Origin: DASPKT01 sp035626475
Lineage (GTDB): Bacteria > Pseudomonadota > Alphaproteobacteria > Azospirillales > Azospirillaceae
Assembly (NCBI GenBank): GCA_035626475.1
Contig: DASPNP010000025.1
Location: forward strand, 15,872 to 79,871
Length of the DNA: 64,000 nt
Reading direction: 5' to 3'
In this document: positions 48,578 through 58,085 of the stretch, piece after piece
Numbering within the stretch: position 1 is the first letter of the stretch
Layout: each line of letters starts with the position of its first letter
Notes under the pieces: generated by a model
Told to the model about the DNA's origin: nothing
The model's input: only the letters and a program-made list of their open reading frames with translations
The model's database searches: none
Translations under genes and position numbers: made by a program

Positions 48578-50689
48578 TTACTGAGACGCGGCCGGATCGG
48601 CCAGCTTCTGTAACAGGTAGACGGTCTGCATCGCCGCCAGTTCCGCGCGCTGCTTCAGGTTGGCCGCCGCCGAGTGGCCGCCCTCGATATTCTCGAAGTA
48701 GATCACCGGCTTGCCCATCGCCGTCATGCGCGCCGCCATCTTGCGGGCATGGCCGGGGTGGACGCGGTCGTCCTTGGTCGAGGTGTGGAAGAAGACCTCG
48801 GGATAGGTCCTGTCCGCCTTGACGTTCTGGTAGGGCGAGTACTTCTCGATGTAGGCGCGCTCGGCCGCCACGTCGGGGTTGCCGTACTCGCCCATCCAGG
48901 AGGCGCCGGCCAGCAGCGTGTGGTAGCGCATCATGTCCAGCAGCGGCACGGCGCAGACCACCGCCCCGAACAGCTCGGGCCGCTGGGTCAGCATGGCGCC
49001 GACCAGCAGGCCGCCGTTCGAGCCGCCATAGATGCCGAGCTTGGCCGGGCTGGTGACCTTGGTGGAGACCAGGTGCTCGGACACGGCGATGAAATCGTCG
49101 AAGGCCTTCTGCCGGTTCTCCTTCAGCGCCGCCTGGTGCCAGCGCGGCCCGAACTCGCCGCCGCCGCGGATGTTGGCGACGACATAGACACCGCCCTTCT
49201 CGATCCAGGCCTTCGGCAGGGGCGACAGGTAGCTCGGCGTCATCGCGACCTCGAAGCCGCCATAGCCGTAGAGCAGGGTCGGGTTGGCGCCGTCGGCCTT
49301 CATGTCCTTGCGATGGACGATGAAGTAGGGGATGTCGGTGCCGTCCTTGCTGCGCGCCATGCGCTGCTCGGTCACGTAGGGCGCGGCGTCGAAGCGGGCC
49401 GGCAGCGACTTGATGGCGGCGGGGGCCGCCTTGCCGTCCAGCAGGTACAGCGTGTCCGGCTGCAGGTAGCTGGTGAAGCGCACCATGGCGGCGTCGCCCC
49501 AATCGTCGGCGGCGGTGATGGCGAGCGTGCCGGCGGCGGGCAGCGCCACCTCGCGGCGGGTCCAGCCCTTGGCGCCGGGCGTCATCTCCACGACCTTGCC
49601 CTGGACATTGTCCAGCAGCGAGACCAGCACCTTGTCGCGGCCGACGGCGATGTCCTGCACGGCCGAGCGCTCGGTCGGCGCCACGATGGTCTCGGCCGAT
49701 TTCGGCGCGCCGCTCAGCGCCTCCTTCAGATCGACCGCGACCAGGCTGCCCTTCGGCAGGGCGGTGCCGCCCGGCGTCCAGTCGGAGCGCAGGATCAGCA
49801 GCAGCTTGCCGCCGATCATGCCGCGATAGTCGATGTCGGAGGGCAGGTCCAGGCGGGTGACCTTGCCGTCCTTGGCGACGTGGTGCAGCTCGGTCGAGAA
49901 GAAGTCCTTGGAGCGGTTGACGAACAGCTCCGTCCCCTCGGGCCGGATCTCGGCGACGGGGGAGGAGGCCACGTCCTCCTTCGCGCCCTCGAACAGCAGC
50001 TTGGCCTGGGCGACGGCGGTGCCGCGCTTCCAGAGGCGCACCTGCCGCGGATAGCCGGAGCTGGTCATGCTGTCGGGCCCGAAGTCGGAGGCGACCAGGA
50101 CCGTGTCCTTGTCGGCCCAGGCGACCGACTGCTTGGCCTCGGGCAGGGTGAAGCCGCCCTCGACGAACTTGCGGGATGCGACGTCATACTCGCGGATCTC
50201 CACCGCGTCCTTGCCGCCGCGCGACAGCTGCACCAAGCAGCGCGTATTCTCCGGCGCCAGGCAGGTCTTGCCCTTGAAGACCCAGTTCTCCTTCTCCGCC
50301 GCGGCCAGCGCGTCGACGTCCAGCACCGTCTCCCAGGCGGGCGCGTCGGTGCGGTAGGAGGCGAGGTCGGCGCGGCGCCAGACGCCGCGGACGCTCTTCT
50401 CGTCCTGCCAGAAATTGTCGACCTTGCCGTTGGCCAGCGTGCCGTAGGGGATGCGGTCCCTGGCGGTCAGGATGCGCTCCGCCTCGGCGCGCAGGGCCTC
50501 GTAGCGGGCGTCGCCCTTCAGGCGCTTCTCACTCTCGGCGTTGCGGGCCCGGACCCAGTCCAGCGCCTTCTGCCCCTCGACCTCCTCCAGCCAGAGGAAC
50601 TCGTCCTTGGCGGGATCGGCGGCCTGGGCCGGCAGGGCCGCCCCGGCGAGAGAGCAGGCGATCAGTCCCGAAGCGATGGTGCGGCGCAT
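48578..50689 (-). CDS. Exported prolyl oligopeptidase family (S9A) serine peptidase
   Basis: A 703-residue S9 peptidase with a signal peptide (MRRTIASGLIACSLAGAALP, cleavage at AQA-AD). The N-terminal half is the beta-propeller gate; the alpha/beta hydrolase domain carries the nucleophile Ser in YGGSNGGLLVGA, Asp in STKDDRVHPGHA and His in NIEGGHSAAAN. It cleaves short proline-containing peptides in the periplasm. Length is normal for the S9A family. It precedes the histidine kinase gene in an apparent operon. Confidence 0.93.
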   Translation of the reverse strand: MRRTIASGLIACSLAGAALPAQAADPAKDEFLWLEEVEGQKALDWVRARNAESEKRLKGDARYEALRAEAERILTARDRIPYGTLANGKVDNFWQDEKSVRGVWRRADLASYRTDAPAWETVLDVDALAAAEKENWVFKGKTCLAPENTRCLVQLSRGGKDAVEIREYDVASRKFVEGGFTLPEAKQSVAWADKDTVLVASDFGPDSMTSSGYPRQVRLWKRGTAVAQAKLLFEGAKEDVASSPVAEIRPEGTELFVNRSKDFFSTELHHVAKDGKVTRLDLPSDIDYRGMIGGKLLLILRSDWTPGGTALPKGSLVAVDLKEALSGAPKSAETIVAPTERSAVQDIAVGRDKVLVSLLDNVQGKVVEMTPGAKGWTRREVALPAAGTLAITAADDWGDAAMVRFTSYLQPDTLYLLDGKAAPAAIKSLPARFDAAPYVTEQRMARSKDGTDIPYFIVHRKDMKADGANPTLLYGYGGFEVAMTPSYLSPLPKAWIEKGGVYVVANIRGGGEFGPRWHQAALKENRQKAFDDFIAVSEHLVSTKVTSPAKLGIYGGSNGGLLVGAMLTQRPELFGAVVCAVPLLDMMRYHTLLAGASWMGEYGNPDVAAERAYIEKYSPYQNVKADRTYPEVFFHTSTKDDRVHPGHARKMAARMTAMGKPVIYFENIEGGHSAAANLKQRAELAAMQTVYLLQKLADPAASQ

Positions 50690-50765
50690 GCGTTCTTCCC
50701 TGTCCGTATCCGGGCCATTAGGCGGCCCGCAGGGAAGAGAGATGGCCCCGAAAGCCCGGCCCGGG

Positions 50766-52826
50766 TCAACGGGAAAGCGCGGGTTCCGGCTCGGGTCCGG
50801 GGGTGGGCGCGGGCGTCCCGGCCTGGCTGGCGGCGATCACCGCCTCGATCTCCGGGCGGGGCAGGGGGCGGCTGATCAGGAAGCCCTGGATCATGGCGCA
50901 GCCCTCCTCGGCCAGCCAGCGTCGCTGCTCCTCCGTCTCCACCCCTTCCGCCACCGTGAGCAGCCCGAGCTTGTCGGCCAGCGCGATGACGGTGGCGGCG
51001 ATGGCGGTGTCCTCGGGGATCTCCGACACGAAGCTGCGGTCGACCTTCAGGATGGTGACCGGCAGCTGGCGCAGGTACGCCAGCGAGGAATAGCCGGTGC
51101 CGAAATCGTCGATGGCGATGCCGACGCCGGTGCCGCGCAGCGTGTCCAGCACCCGGGCGTTGGCCTCCATGTCGCGCATCAGCGCCGTCTCGGTCAGCTC
51201 CAGGATCAGCCGCTCCGGCGCCAGGCTCGTCTCCTCCAGGATCTCCGCCACCCGCACCGGGAAGAACGGATCCGAGAGCTGGCGGGCGGAGACGTTGACC
51301 GCCATGGTCAGCGGCCCGAAGCGCCGGCCCCAGGCGGCGGCGGTGCGGCAGGCCTCTCGTAGCACCCACTCGCCGATCGGCACGATCAGCCCGGTCTCCT
51401 CCGCCAGCCCGATGAAGTCCATCGGCGGCACGTAGCGGTCGCCCAGGCGCCAGCGCAGCAGCGCCTCGACGCCCCGCACCCGGCCGGTGCGGGCATCGAC
51501 CTTGGGCTGGTAGAACAGCTCGAACTCGCGGTGCTCCACCGCCTCGCGCAGGCTGGCCTCGGTCCGCAGGCGGCGCACGGCGCGGTCGGTCATCTCCTGG
51601 CTGAAGAAGCGGAAGGTGCCGCTGCCCGAGCCCTTGGCCGCGTACATCGCCACGTCGGCGTGGCGCAGCAGCGTCTCCGGATCGGCGCCGTCCTCGGGAT
51701 AGAGCGCGATGCCGATGGAGCAGCCGGCATGGACCTGGTTGCCCTCCAGCGTGAAGGCGCGCGCCAGGGCCTGCTGCAGCCGCTCGGCCACGCGCATCGC
51801 CTCGGTGGCGTCGGGGACGTGCTCGGCGATGACCAGGAACTCGTCGCCGCCCAGCCGGCCGACCGTGTCCTCGGCCCGCACCGTCGCCCGGAGCCGGTCG
51901 GCGACGCCCCGCAGCAGCAGGTCGCCGGTGGAGTGGCCCAGGCTGTCATTGATGTGCTTGAAGCGGTCCAGGTCCATGAACAGCACGGCCACCCGGTTGC
52001 CGTTGCGCTTGGCCCGCACCAGCGCGTGCGACAGGCGCTCGGTCACCAGCCCGCGGTTGGGCAGATCGGTGAGGGTGTCGCGGGTGGCGAGGCGGCGCAG
52101 CTCCAGCTGGGAGAAGTGCAGCTTCGCCAGCATCTCGTTGAACCGGCTGACGACGTAGCCCAGCTCGTCATTGTGGTGGCCGGCCGGCATGCGCACCGGC
52201 GACTGCATCGGCTTCTGCGGGTTCACGGTGGCGATGGCGCGCCCCAGGTCGATCAGCGGCCGGGTCAGGAAGCGGTGGAACACCCAGGCCAGCGCCAGGC
52301 CCAGCAGCACGTTGCGCAGCAGCCCGCCCATCAGGATGGCGGCGGAGAAGGCCAGGAAGTCGGCCGCCACCACCTCGGGGATGAGGCGGATGGTGAGCTG
52401 GCCGGTGACCTGCGGCGTGCCCTTGGCGGGGGAGGAGACCGGCTGGCGCAGCTCGCGCATGCCCACCACCAGGTCGCCGAACACGGCCTCGGTCAGGGGG
52501 CTGCGCTCGGCGGCGGGGGAGGGGCGCGAGGCGGCCCAGAGCTGCTGCCCGTCGGTCAGCGTGATCTCCACCGCCTCGACGCTGGAGATGGCCAGCACCG
52601 AGCGCGACACCTCGCGCGACAGCTGCGGGTCGAGGTTCCAGGCGGCCAGCGCAGCGCTGCCCTCCGCCAAATCCAGGATCTGGTCCACCAGGTCGGCGAC
52701 CTTGGCCCGCTCGCGCATGGTGGCGAGGCCGATCTCGAAGAAGGACATCAGCAGGCCGATGGCACAGGCGGCGATCACGCCGCGCGTGGCCTGCTTGACG
52801 GCCAGCGGGGTCCAGACCGTCCTCAT
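50766..52826 (-). CDS. Membrane GGDEF-EAL protein (c-di-GMP turnover)
   Basis: A 686-residue protein. A first membrane helix (GVIAACAIGLLMSFFEIGLA), a periplasmic sensor of about 150 residues, a second helix (NVLLGLALAWVFHRFL), a HAMP-like linker, then a GGDEF domain with intact RLGGDEF (about residue 327) and an EAL domain with intact VEALLRW (about 452) plus ELTETALM and IDDFGTGYSSLAYLR. Both catalytic motifs are intact, so synthesis and breakdown of c-di-GMP are both possible. ATG 52826 has GGAGG upstream; the frame is open to 52982. The Pro/Glu tail is not conserved. Confidence 0.93.
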   Translation of the reverse strand: MRTVWTPLAVKQATRGVIAACAIGLLMSFFEIGLATMRERAKVADLVDQILDLAEGSAALAAWNLDPQLSREVSRSVLAISSVEAVEITLTDGQQLWAASRPSPAAERSPLTEAVFGDLVVGMRELRQPVSSPAKGTPQVTGQLTIRLIPEVVAADFLAFSAAILMGGLLRNVLLGLALAWVFHRFLTRPLIDLGRAIATVNPQKPMQSPVRMPAGHHNDELGYVVSRFNEMLAKLHFSQLELRRLATRDTLTDLPNRGLVTERLSHALVRAKRNGNRVAVLFMDLDRFKHINDSLGHSTGDLLLRGVADRLRATVRAEDTVGRLGGDEFLVIAEHVPDATEAMRVAERLQQALARAFTLEGNQVHAGCSIGIALYPEDGADPETLLRHADVAMYAAKGSGSGTFRFFSQEMTDRAVRRLRTEASLREAVEHREFELFYQPKVDARTGRVRGVEALLRWRLGDRYVPPMDFIGLAEETGLIVPIGEWVLREACRTAAAWGRRFGPLTMAVNVSARQLSDPFFPVRVAEILEETSLAPERLILELTETALMRDMEANARVLDTLRGTGVGIAIDDFGTGYSSLAYLRQLPVTILKVDRSFVSEIPEDTAIAATVIALADKLGLLTVAEGVETEEQRRWLAEEGCAMIQGFLISRPLPRPEIEAVIAASQAGTPAPTPGPEPEPALSR

Positions 52827-53001
52827 CGCCCGGCCTCCGCCGCGCGCCCGGCCGACGCCGTCCGCCCAAGACCCCGTTTCGGCTCGCCCCGTCTCGACAC
52901 CGACTCTGTCCCTTCGCCCTACCCCGTGCGGGAGGTTGGACAATACTCTAGCTGCACAGGACCGGGCTGTGTCAAACCACATGAAAACTAAAGCGGTACA
53001 G

Positions 53002-53019
53002 GTTTACGCTTGCGTAAAC
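53002..53019. promoter_or_regulatory. Operator-like palindrome upstream of the flavin reductase gene
   Basis: GTTTACGCTTGCGTAAAC has perfect 8-bp arms around TT. Such TTTACGxxxxCGTAAA sites are bound by TetR- or MerR-type regulators of catabolic genes. It lies 60 bases before ATG 53080 and 175 bases from the start of the divergent GGDEF-EAL gene. No regulator gene is near. Confidence 0.6.
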
Positions 53020-53079
53020 TGCGGCGGCGACGTCCGAAATCTTGGTTAACGCGTGACGAGGGTCGGTTCGGTGGCGGAA

Positions 53080-54291
53080 ATGGGTAGGACGTTCGTGATC
53101 GTGGGCGCCGGGCAGGCGGGCGCGCAGGCGGCGGCGACATTGCGGGCCGAGGGCTTCCAGGGCCGGCTGGTGCTGCTGGGCGAGGAGCCGCGCCCGCCCT
53201 ACGAGCGCCCGCCCCTGTCCAAGGCCTTCCTCTCCGGCGCCCTGCCGGAAGAGAAGCTGGCGATCCGCAAGCCCGCCTTCTACGAGGACCGCGCCATCGA
53301 ACTGCGTACCGGCGTGGCGGCGACGGCGATCGACCGCGCGGCCGCGCGCCTGGCGCTGTCGGACAGGACGAGCCTCGACTATGACCGGCTGCTGCTGGCG
53401 ACCGGCGCGGCGGTGCGCCGCCTGCCGGTGCCGGGCGCCGACCTTGAGGGCGTCCATTACCTGCGCACGGCCGAGGACGCGCTGGCGCTGCGGGCGGGCT
53501 TGGCCGAGGGCGCCCGCGTCGTGATCGTCGGCGGCGGCTATATCGGGCTGGAGGTGGCCGCCGCCGCCGCGAAGGCCGGCTGCCGGGCGACGGTCCTGGA
53601 GGCGGCGTCCCGGATCATGGGCCGCGTCACCTGCGAGCCGGTCTCCCGCTTCTACGAGAATCTCCACCGCCGCAACGGCGTGGAACTCCGCATGGGCGCC
53701 CAGGTGGCGACGATTGAGGGGGAGGGGCGCGTGGCCGGCGTTCGCCTCGCCGACGGCACCGTTCTGCCGGCGGAGCTGGTGGTGGTCGGAGTCGGCATCC
53801 GGCCGAGCGACGAGCTGGCCCGCGCCGCCGACCTGCCCTGCGACGACGGCATCCTGGTCGACGCGGTCGGGCGCACCGGGGACCCGCGCATCTTCGCCGC
53901 CGGCGACGTGGCGCGGCAGCCGAACCCGGTGGGGCAGGGCTTGGTGCGGCTGGAATGCGTGCAGAACGCCGTCGGCCAAGCCCAGGCCGCCGCCCGCGCC
54001 ATGCTGGGTGTCGAGAAGCCGAATACCGAGGTGCCCTGGTTCTGGTCCGACCAGTACGGGGTGAAGCTGCAGATCGCCGGCCTGGCCTTGCCGACCGACG
54101 AGCCGCTGCTGCGCGGCGACCCGGCATCGGGACGCTTCTCCGTCCTCTACCTTCGCGACGGCAGGCTTGCGGCGATCGACACGGTGGATGCCATGCGCGA
54201 CTTCCTGCCGGGCAAGAAGCTCATCGCCGAGGGCCGCGTCCTCGACCGCGCGAAAGCCGCCGACCCGGCGGTGCCGCTGGCGGAGGCGTGA
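53080..54291 (+). CDS. FAD-dependent NAD(P)H:ferredoxin/rubredoxin reductase-type oxidoreductase
   Basis: A 403-residue pyridine-nucleotide-disulfide-family reductase of the BphA4/putidaredoxin-reductase type. FAD loop VIVGAGQAGAQAA, then RPPLSKAFL (typical of this subgroup), the NAD(P) loop VVIVGGGYIGLEVA, ATGAAVRRLPVPG and the second FAD site IFAAGDVA. A C-terminal reductase_C-like domain includes VPWFWSDQYG and FSVLYLRDG. It would pass electrons to a ferredoxin or rubredoxin partner, none of which is adjacent. ATG 53080 is preferred; GTG 53053 is in frame. Confidence 0.9.
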   Translation: MGRTFVIVGAGQAGAQAAATLRAEGFQGRLVLLGEEPRPPYERPPLSKAFLSGALPEEKLAIRKPAFYEDRAIELRTGVAATAIDRAAARLALSDRTSLDYDRLLLATGAAVRRLPVPGADLEGVHYLRTAEDALALRAGLAEGARVVIVGGGYIGLEVAAAAAKAGCRATVLEAASRIMGRVTCEPVSRFYENLHRRNGVELRMGAQVATIEGEGRVAGVRLADGTVLPAELVVVGVGIRPSDELARAADLPCDDGILVDAVGRTGDPRIFAAGDVARQPNPVGQGLVRLECVQNAVGQAQAAARAMLGVEKPNTEVPWFWSDQYGVKLQIAGLALPTDEPLLRGDPASGRFSVLYLRDGRLAAIDTVDAMRDFLPGKKLIAEGRVLDRAKAADPAVPLAEA

Positions 54292-54311
54292 CCGGCTTGC
54301 CGACGGTGAAC

Positions 54312-54396
54312 CGTAGGTCGCATGGAGGCGGAGCCGCAATGCGACGTTTCCCGGGCCGGAGATCGTCGCATTGCGCTGCGCTTCATGCGACCTACG
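54312..54396. repeat. Dispersed palindromic repeat, 80-85 bp family, copy 3
   Basis: Outer arms GTAGGTCGCAT / ATGCGACCTAC and inner arms GCAATGCGAC / GTCGCATTGC are exact; the centre (CCCGGG core) differs from the other copies. It lies between the convergent flavin reductase and pentapeptide genes. Confidence 0.92.
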
Positions 54397-54406
54397 GGTC
54401 CGAGCC

Positions 54407-55771
54407 TCACCCCGCCGGCCGCACCATGCCGGCGCCCGGGCGGCCCTTCGGCGGGGCGGCGGGCGGGCTCTCCAGGATGGTGCCGGTCAGGTCGGCCCCC
54501 GTGAGATCGGCGCCGTCAAGCCGCGTATCGGTGAGGTCGGCGTGGCTGAGGTCGGCGGCGCGCAGCACCGCGCCGCGCAGGTCTGCACCGGCGAGGTTGG
54601 CGTAGCGCAGGCTGGCGCCCTGCAGCTGGCTCGCCACCAGCCGGTCGGTGTCGATGACCAGGGGCCGCAGCACCGCGCCCGACAGGTCGGCCCGGTCCAG
54701 CCGCGCGCCGCGCAGGTCGGCGCCGCGCAGGTCGGCCCGGCGCAGCGCGGCGGCGCGCAGATCGGCATGCTCCAGCTGCGCTGCCTGCAGGTGCGCGCCG
54801 GCCAGGTCGCGGCCGTACAGCACGCAGCCGCGCCCCTTCATCGCCGTCAGCACCGCGCGCGCCAGGGACGGCACCTCGCGCAGGTCGCAGTCCGAGACGT
54901 CCAGCGTCCGCCCGCTCTGCCCGGTCGAGGCGACCCAGGCGGCATGCAAATCCAGCAGCTCCTCGACCGGGGCCACCAGTTGCGCCAGGGTCCGGCCGGG
55001 GGCGCGGTCGGTCAGCACGTCGCTCATGTCGGCGCCGGCCGTCTCGGTGCCGTTCATGGCCGCGCCCGTGAGGATCGCGCCGCGCAGGTTCGCGCCGGAG
55101 ATGTTGGCGTAGGAGAGGTCGGAACCCTCCAGGTCGGCGCCGGCCAGGTTGGCGCCGCGCAGATCGACGCGGGAGAGCTTGGCGCCCTTCAGCACGGCGT
55201 CGGCGAAGTCGGCATTGGCGGCGACGGCGCCCACCAGCCGGGCGCGGGTCAGGTTGGCGCCGCGGAAGTCCGCGCGCTGCAGCTCCGACGGGCCGGTCTC
55301 GATCTGCACCACATGCAGGTCGCCGTAGCGGTCCTTCTCCGCCAGCGTGCCCTCGCGCAGGTCGGCGTCCAGCAGCGCGGCGCCCGTGAGGTCGGCCCCG
55401 CGCAGGCAGGCGCCGCGCAGATCGGTCTTCTGCAGGCTGGCCTCGCGCAGCAGCGCCGCCCGCAGATCGCAGGCGAACATGTTGGCGCGGTCCAGCGTGC
55501 AGCCGGTCAGGTCGGCCTTGGCGAGGATGGAGCCGGCGAGGTCGGCGTCGGTCAGGTCGCGCCCCGAGAGGTCCAGCCCGGCCATGTCGAAGAAGGACAG
55601 CACGGCGCGCGCGCCGCCCATGCGCGCCTTCCGGTACATCTCGTGCCGGCGCAACACCTCGTTCAGCTCGGCCTGGCTGAGGCGCTCCAGCGGCCCTTCT
55701 TCCGTCGTTCTGCCCACGGGCTGATCATCCTTCCGTATGGTCCGAAACTTATCGCCCTGACGGAGGCTCAT
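54407..55771 (-). CDS. Pentapeptide-repeat protein
   Basis: A 454-residue protein built of A(D/N)Lxx repeats in three blocks (about residues 64-140, 165-240 and 310-440), which should fold into right-handed quadrilateral beta-helices. Examples are DLRGACLRGADLTGAALLDA and ADLTGADLTG. A helical N-terminus (ERLSQAELNEVLRRHEMYRK) and a linker with VEELLDLHAAW and a Thr/Ser/Gly stretch interrupt the helix. No signal peptide is seen. Function of such proteins varies and is unknown here. It is divergent from the frameshifted c-di-GMP gene; the starts are 71 bases apart. Confidence 0.88.
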   Translation of the reverse strand: MSLRQGDKFRTIRKDDQPVGRTTEEGPLERLSQAELNEVLRRHEMYRKARMGGARAVLSFFDMAGLDLSGRDLTDADLAGSILAKADLTGCTLDRANMFACDLRAALLREASLQKTDLRGACLRGADLTGAALLDADLREGTLAEKDRYGDLHVVQIETGPSELQRADFRGANLTRARLVGAVAANADFADAVLKGAKLSRVDLRGANLAGADLEGSDLSYANISGANLRGAILTGAAMNGTETAGADMSDVLTDRAPGRTLAQLVAPVEELLDLHAAWVASTGQSGRTLDVSDCDLREVPSLARAVLTAMKGRGCVLYGRDLAGAHLQAAQLEHADLRAAALRRADLRGADLRGARLDRADLSGAVLRPLVIDTDRLVASQLQGASLRYANLAGADLRGAVLRAADLSHADLTDTRLDGADLTGADLTGTILESPPAAPPKGRPGAGMVRPAG

Positions 55772-55842
55772 CCTAGCGATATGATTATGCCCATGAGCCG
55801 GGCGCCGGCGCCATAGGGGACTCAGGACTTGAGGCGTGCACC

Positions 55843-57953
55843 ATGAGCGAGCCGCCGCAGGGCGGAGCCGGGCTTTCCGACCCGCCGCACCTGCCCGAGC
55901 TTCTGGCCCAGCAGATCGAGATGGCGCGCCTGCTGTTCCGGGTGCCGACCAACGTCATCTTCGCCACCGACCGCGAGGGCCGCATCTTCCTGGTGGACGG
56001 CGACAGCGAGGGCGTCTTCGGCTACACGCACGGGGAGCTGCGCGGGCAGGCCATCAAGAAGATCATCCCCGACCGCGACCTGGCCCGGGTGCGCGACCAT
56101 CTGCGCGCCCGCTTCACCGCCGGCCGCGCCAAGCCGGACCGCCCCCTGACCGTCTACGCCATGCGCAAGGACGGCAGCGAGGTGCCGGTCGAGATCCTGG
56201 CGAACCCGCAGAGCATGGGCAGCACCACCGTGCTGTTCTGCGCCTTCCGCGAGATCGGCGCGGTGCGCGCCGCCCGAGAGGCGCTGCACGAGAGCCACGG
56301 GCTGCTGGCGACCCTGGTGGACGCCATGCCGGCCCTGGTCAGCGCGAAGGACGCGACTGGCCGCTACCTGCTGGTGAACGCCCAGCATGCCGAGCTGCAC
56401 GGCATCGACGCCGCCACGGTGGCCGGCCGCACGGCGGAGGAGCTGCTGGGCGAGCGCGGCCGCGCCATCGACGAACTGGATAACCGGCTCCTGGCCGAGG
56501 GGCGGTCCCTGGTCAACCATGAGGAGCGGCTGACCGACGCCGAGGGGCGCGAGCACGTCCTGCTGACCAGCAAGGTGCCCGTGCGCGACGGCGACGGCCG
56601 GGTGCGCAAGCTGCTGAGCATCTCGCTCGATGTCACCGAGCGGCAATGGGACAAGGAGCGGGCCGAGGCGCTGGTCAATTTCGACGAGCTGACCGGCCTG
56701 CCCAACCGGACCCAGTTCCAGGCCCGGCTGCAGGAGGCGATCCTGAACGCCGAGCGCGCCGGATCGGTGACCGGCGTCATCTTCGTCGACCTGGGCAAGC
56801 TGAACGAGATCAACGATTCCTTCGGCTATACGGTCGGCGACTACGCCTTCGCCGCGCCGCCATCCGCCTGCACACCTGCGTGCGCGAGACCGACACGGTG
56901 GCGCGGCTGGGCGACGACCATTTCGCCATCATCCAGACCCACCTCACCGGCTTCGAGGGGGCGGAGCTGATGGCGCGGCGGGTGGTGGAGGCGCTCAGCG
57001 AACCGCTGGGCTACCAGGGCCACGAGATCCGCTTCGACCCGCGCTGCGGCATCGCCGTCTGGCCGGAGAACGGCCGCGACGTCCGCACCCTGATGCAGAA
57101 CGCCGACCTGGCGCTGGGCCGCGCCAAGGCCGACGACCAGCGGGTGCAGTACTATCTGCAGGGCATGAACGAGGAGGTGCAGAAGCGCCGCGAGATCTCC
57201 ACCGGACTGTGGCGGGCGCTAGAGCAGCGGCATTTCGAACTGCACTTCCAGCCGCAGATCGACCTATCCTCCGGCCGGCCCTGCGGCTGCGAGGCGCTGA
57301 TCCGCTGGAACGACCCGGGACGCGGCATGATCTCGCCCGGTGACTTCATTCCGCTGGCGGAACAATCGGACATCATCATTCCGATCGGAGAATGGGTGAT
57401 CCGCGAGGCCTGCGCCCGCGCCCGGGAGTGGCAGGCGAGGGGACTGCCGCCCGTGACGGTGGCGGTGAACCTGTCGGCCCGCCAGTTCCAGCAGCCGGAC
57501 CTGGTCGGCATGGTCGAGCGCATCGTCGCCGACAGCGGCATCGAGCCGCGCTGGCTGGAGCTGGAGGTGACCGAGAGCGCCGCCATGAAGGACGCGGAGG
57601 CCGCCGCGGACACGCTGTCGCGGCTGCACGATCTCGGCGTCGGGCTCGCGATCGACGATTTCGGCACCGGCTACTCGTCGCTGGCGTACCTGCGCCGCTT
57701 CCCCGCGCACAAGATCAAGCTGGACCGCGCCTTCCTGCGCGGCGTGCCGGCCGACCCCAACAACGCCGCCATCTCCACCGCCGTGGTCCAGCTCTGCCAC
57801 AGCCTCAACAAGAAGGTCGTGGCGGAGGGCGTGGAGAAGCCGGAGCAGCTGGAATTCCTGCGCCGGCTGCGCTGCGACGAGGTGCAGGGCTTCTACTTCA
57901 GCAAGCCGCTGCCCGCCGCCGCCTTCGTGGAGTGGTTGGCGCGGAACGGCTGA
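55843..57953 (+). pseudogene. PAS-PAS-GGDEF-EAL gene split by a frameshift
   Basis: The reading frame from ATG 55843 encodes a PAS domain (FRVPTNVIFATDREGRIFLV), a second PAS (DAMPALVSAKDATGRYLLVN) and the start of a GGDEF domain (DELTGLPNRTQF). At about 56851-56858 the sense continues in the next frame (RAAIRLHTCVRETDTVARLG) up to 57953. Loss of one base in GCGGCCGCC, now GCGCCGCC, would explain it; total length is one base short of a whole number of codons. The GGDEF motif reads GDDHF, so cyclase activity is unlikely; the EAL domain (CEALIRW, IDDFGTGYSSLAYL) is intact. A sequencing error is possible. Confidence 0.85.
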
Positions 57954-57999
57954 GACGACAGTTCAAGATCGCCTTCTAACCACAAGAAATAGCGTGCAT

Positions 58000-58081
58000 G
58001 TAGGTCGCATGAAGGCGAAGCCGTAATGCGACATGCTCGTCCCGGGGAACGTCGCATTGCGCTCCGCCCCATGCGACCTAC
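58000..58081. repeat. Dispersed palindromic repeat, 80-85 bp family, copy 4
   Basis: Outer arms are exact (GTAGGTCGCAT / ATGCGACCTAC); the inner left arm has one change (GTAATGCGAC against GTCGCATTGC). The most diverged of the four copies. It lies between the convergent EAL and membrane-protein genes. Confidence 0.9.
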
Positions 58082-58085
58082 GGCG

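Noticed and set aside
53002..53019. Attachment or recombination core site
   Set aside because: No integrase, no flanking direct repeat and the position before a start codon fit an operator better.
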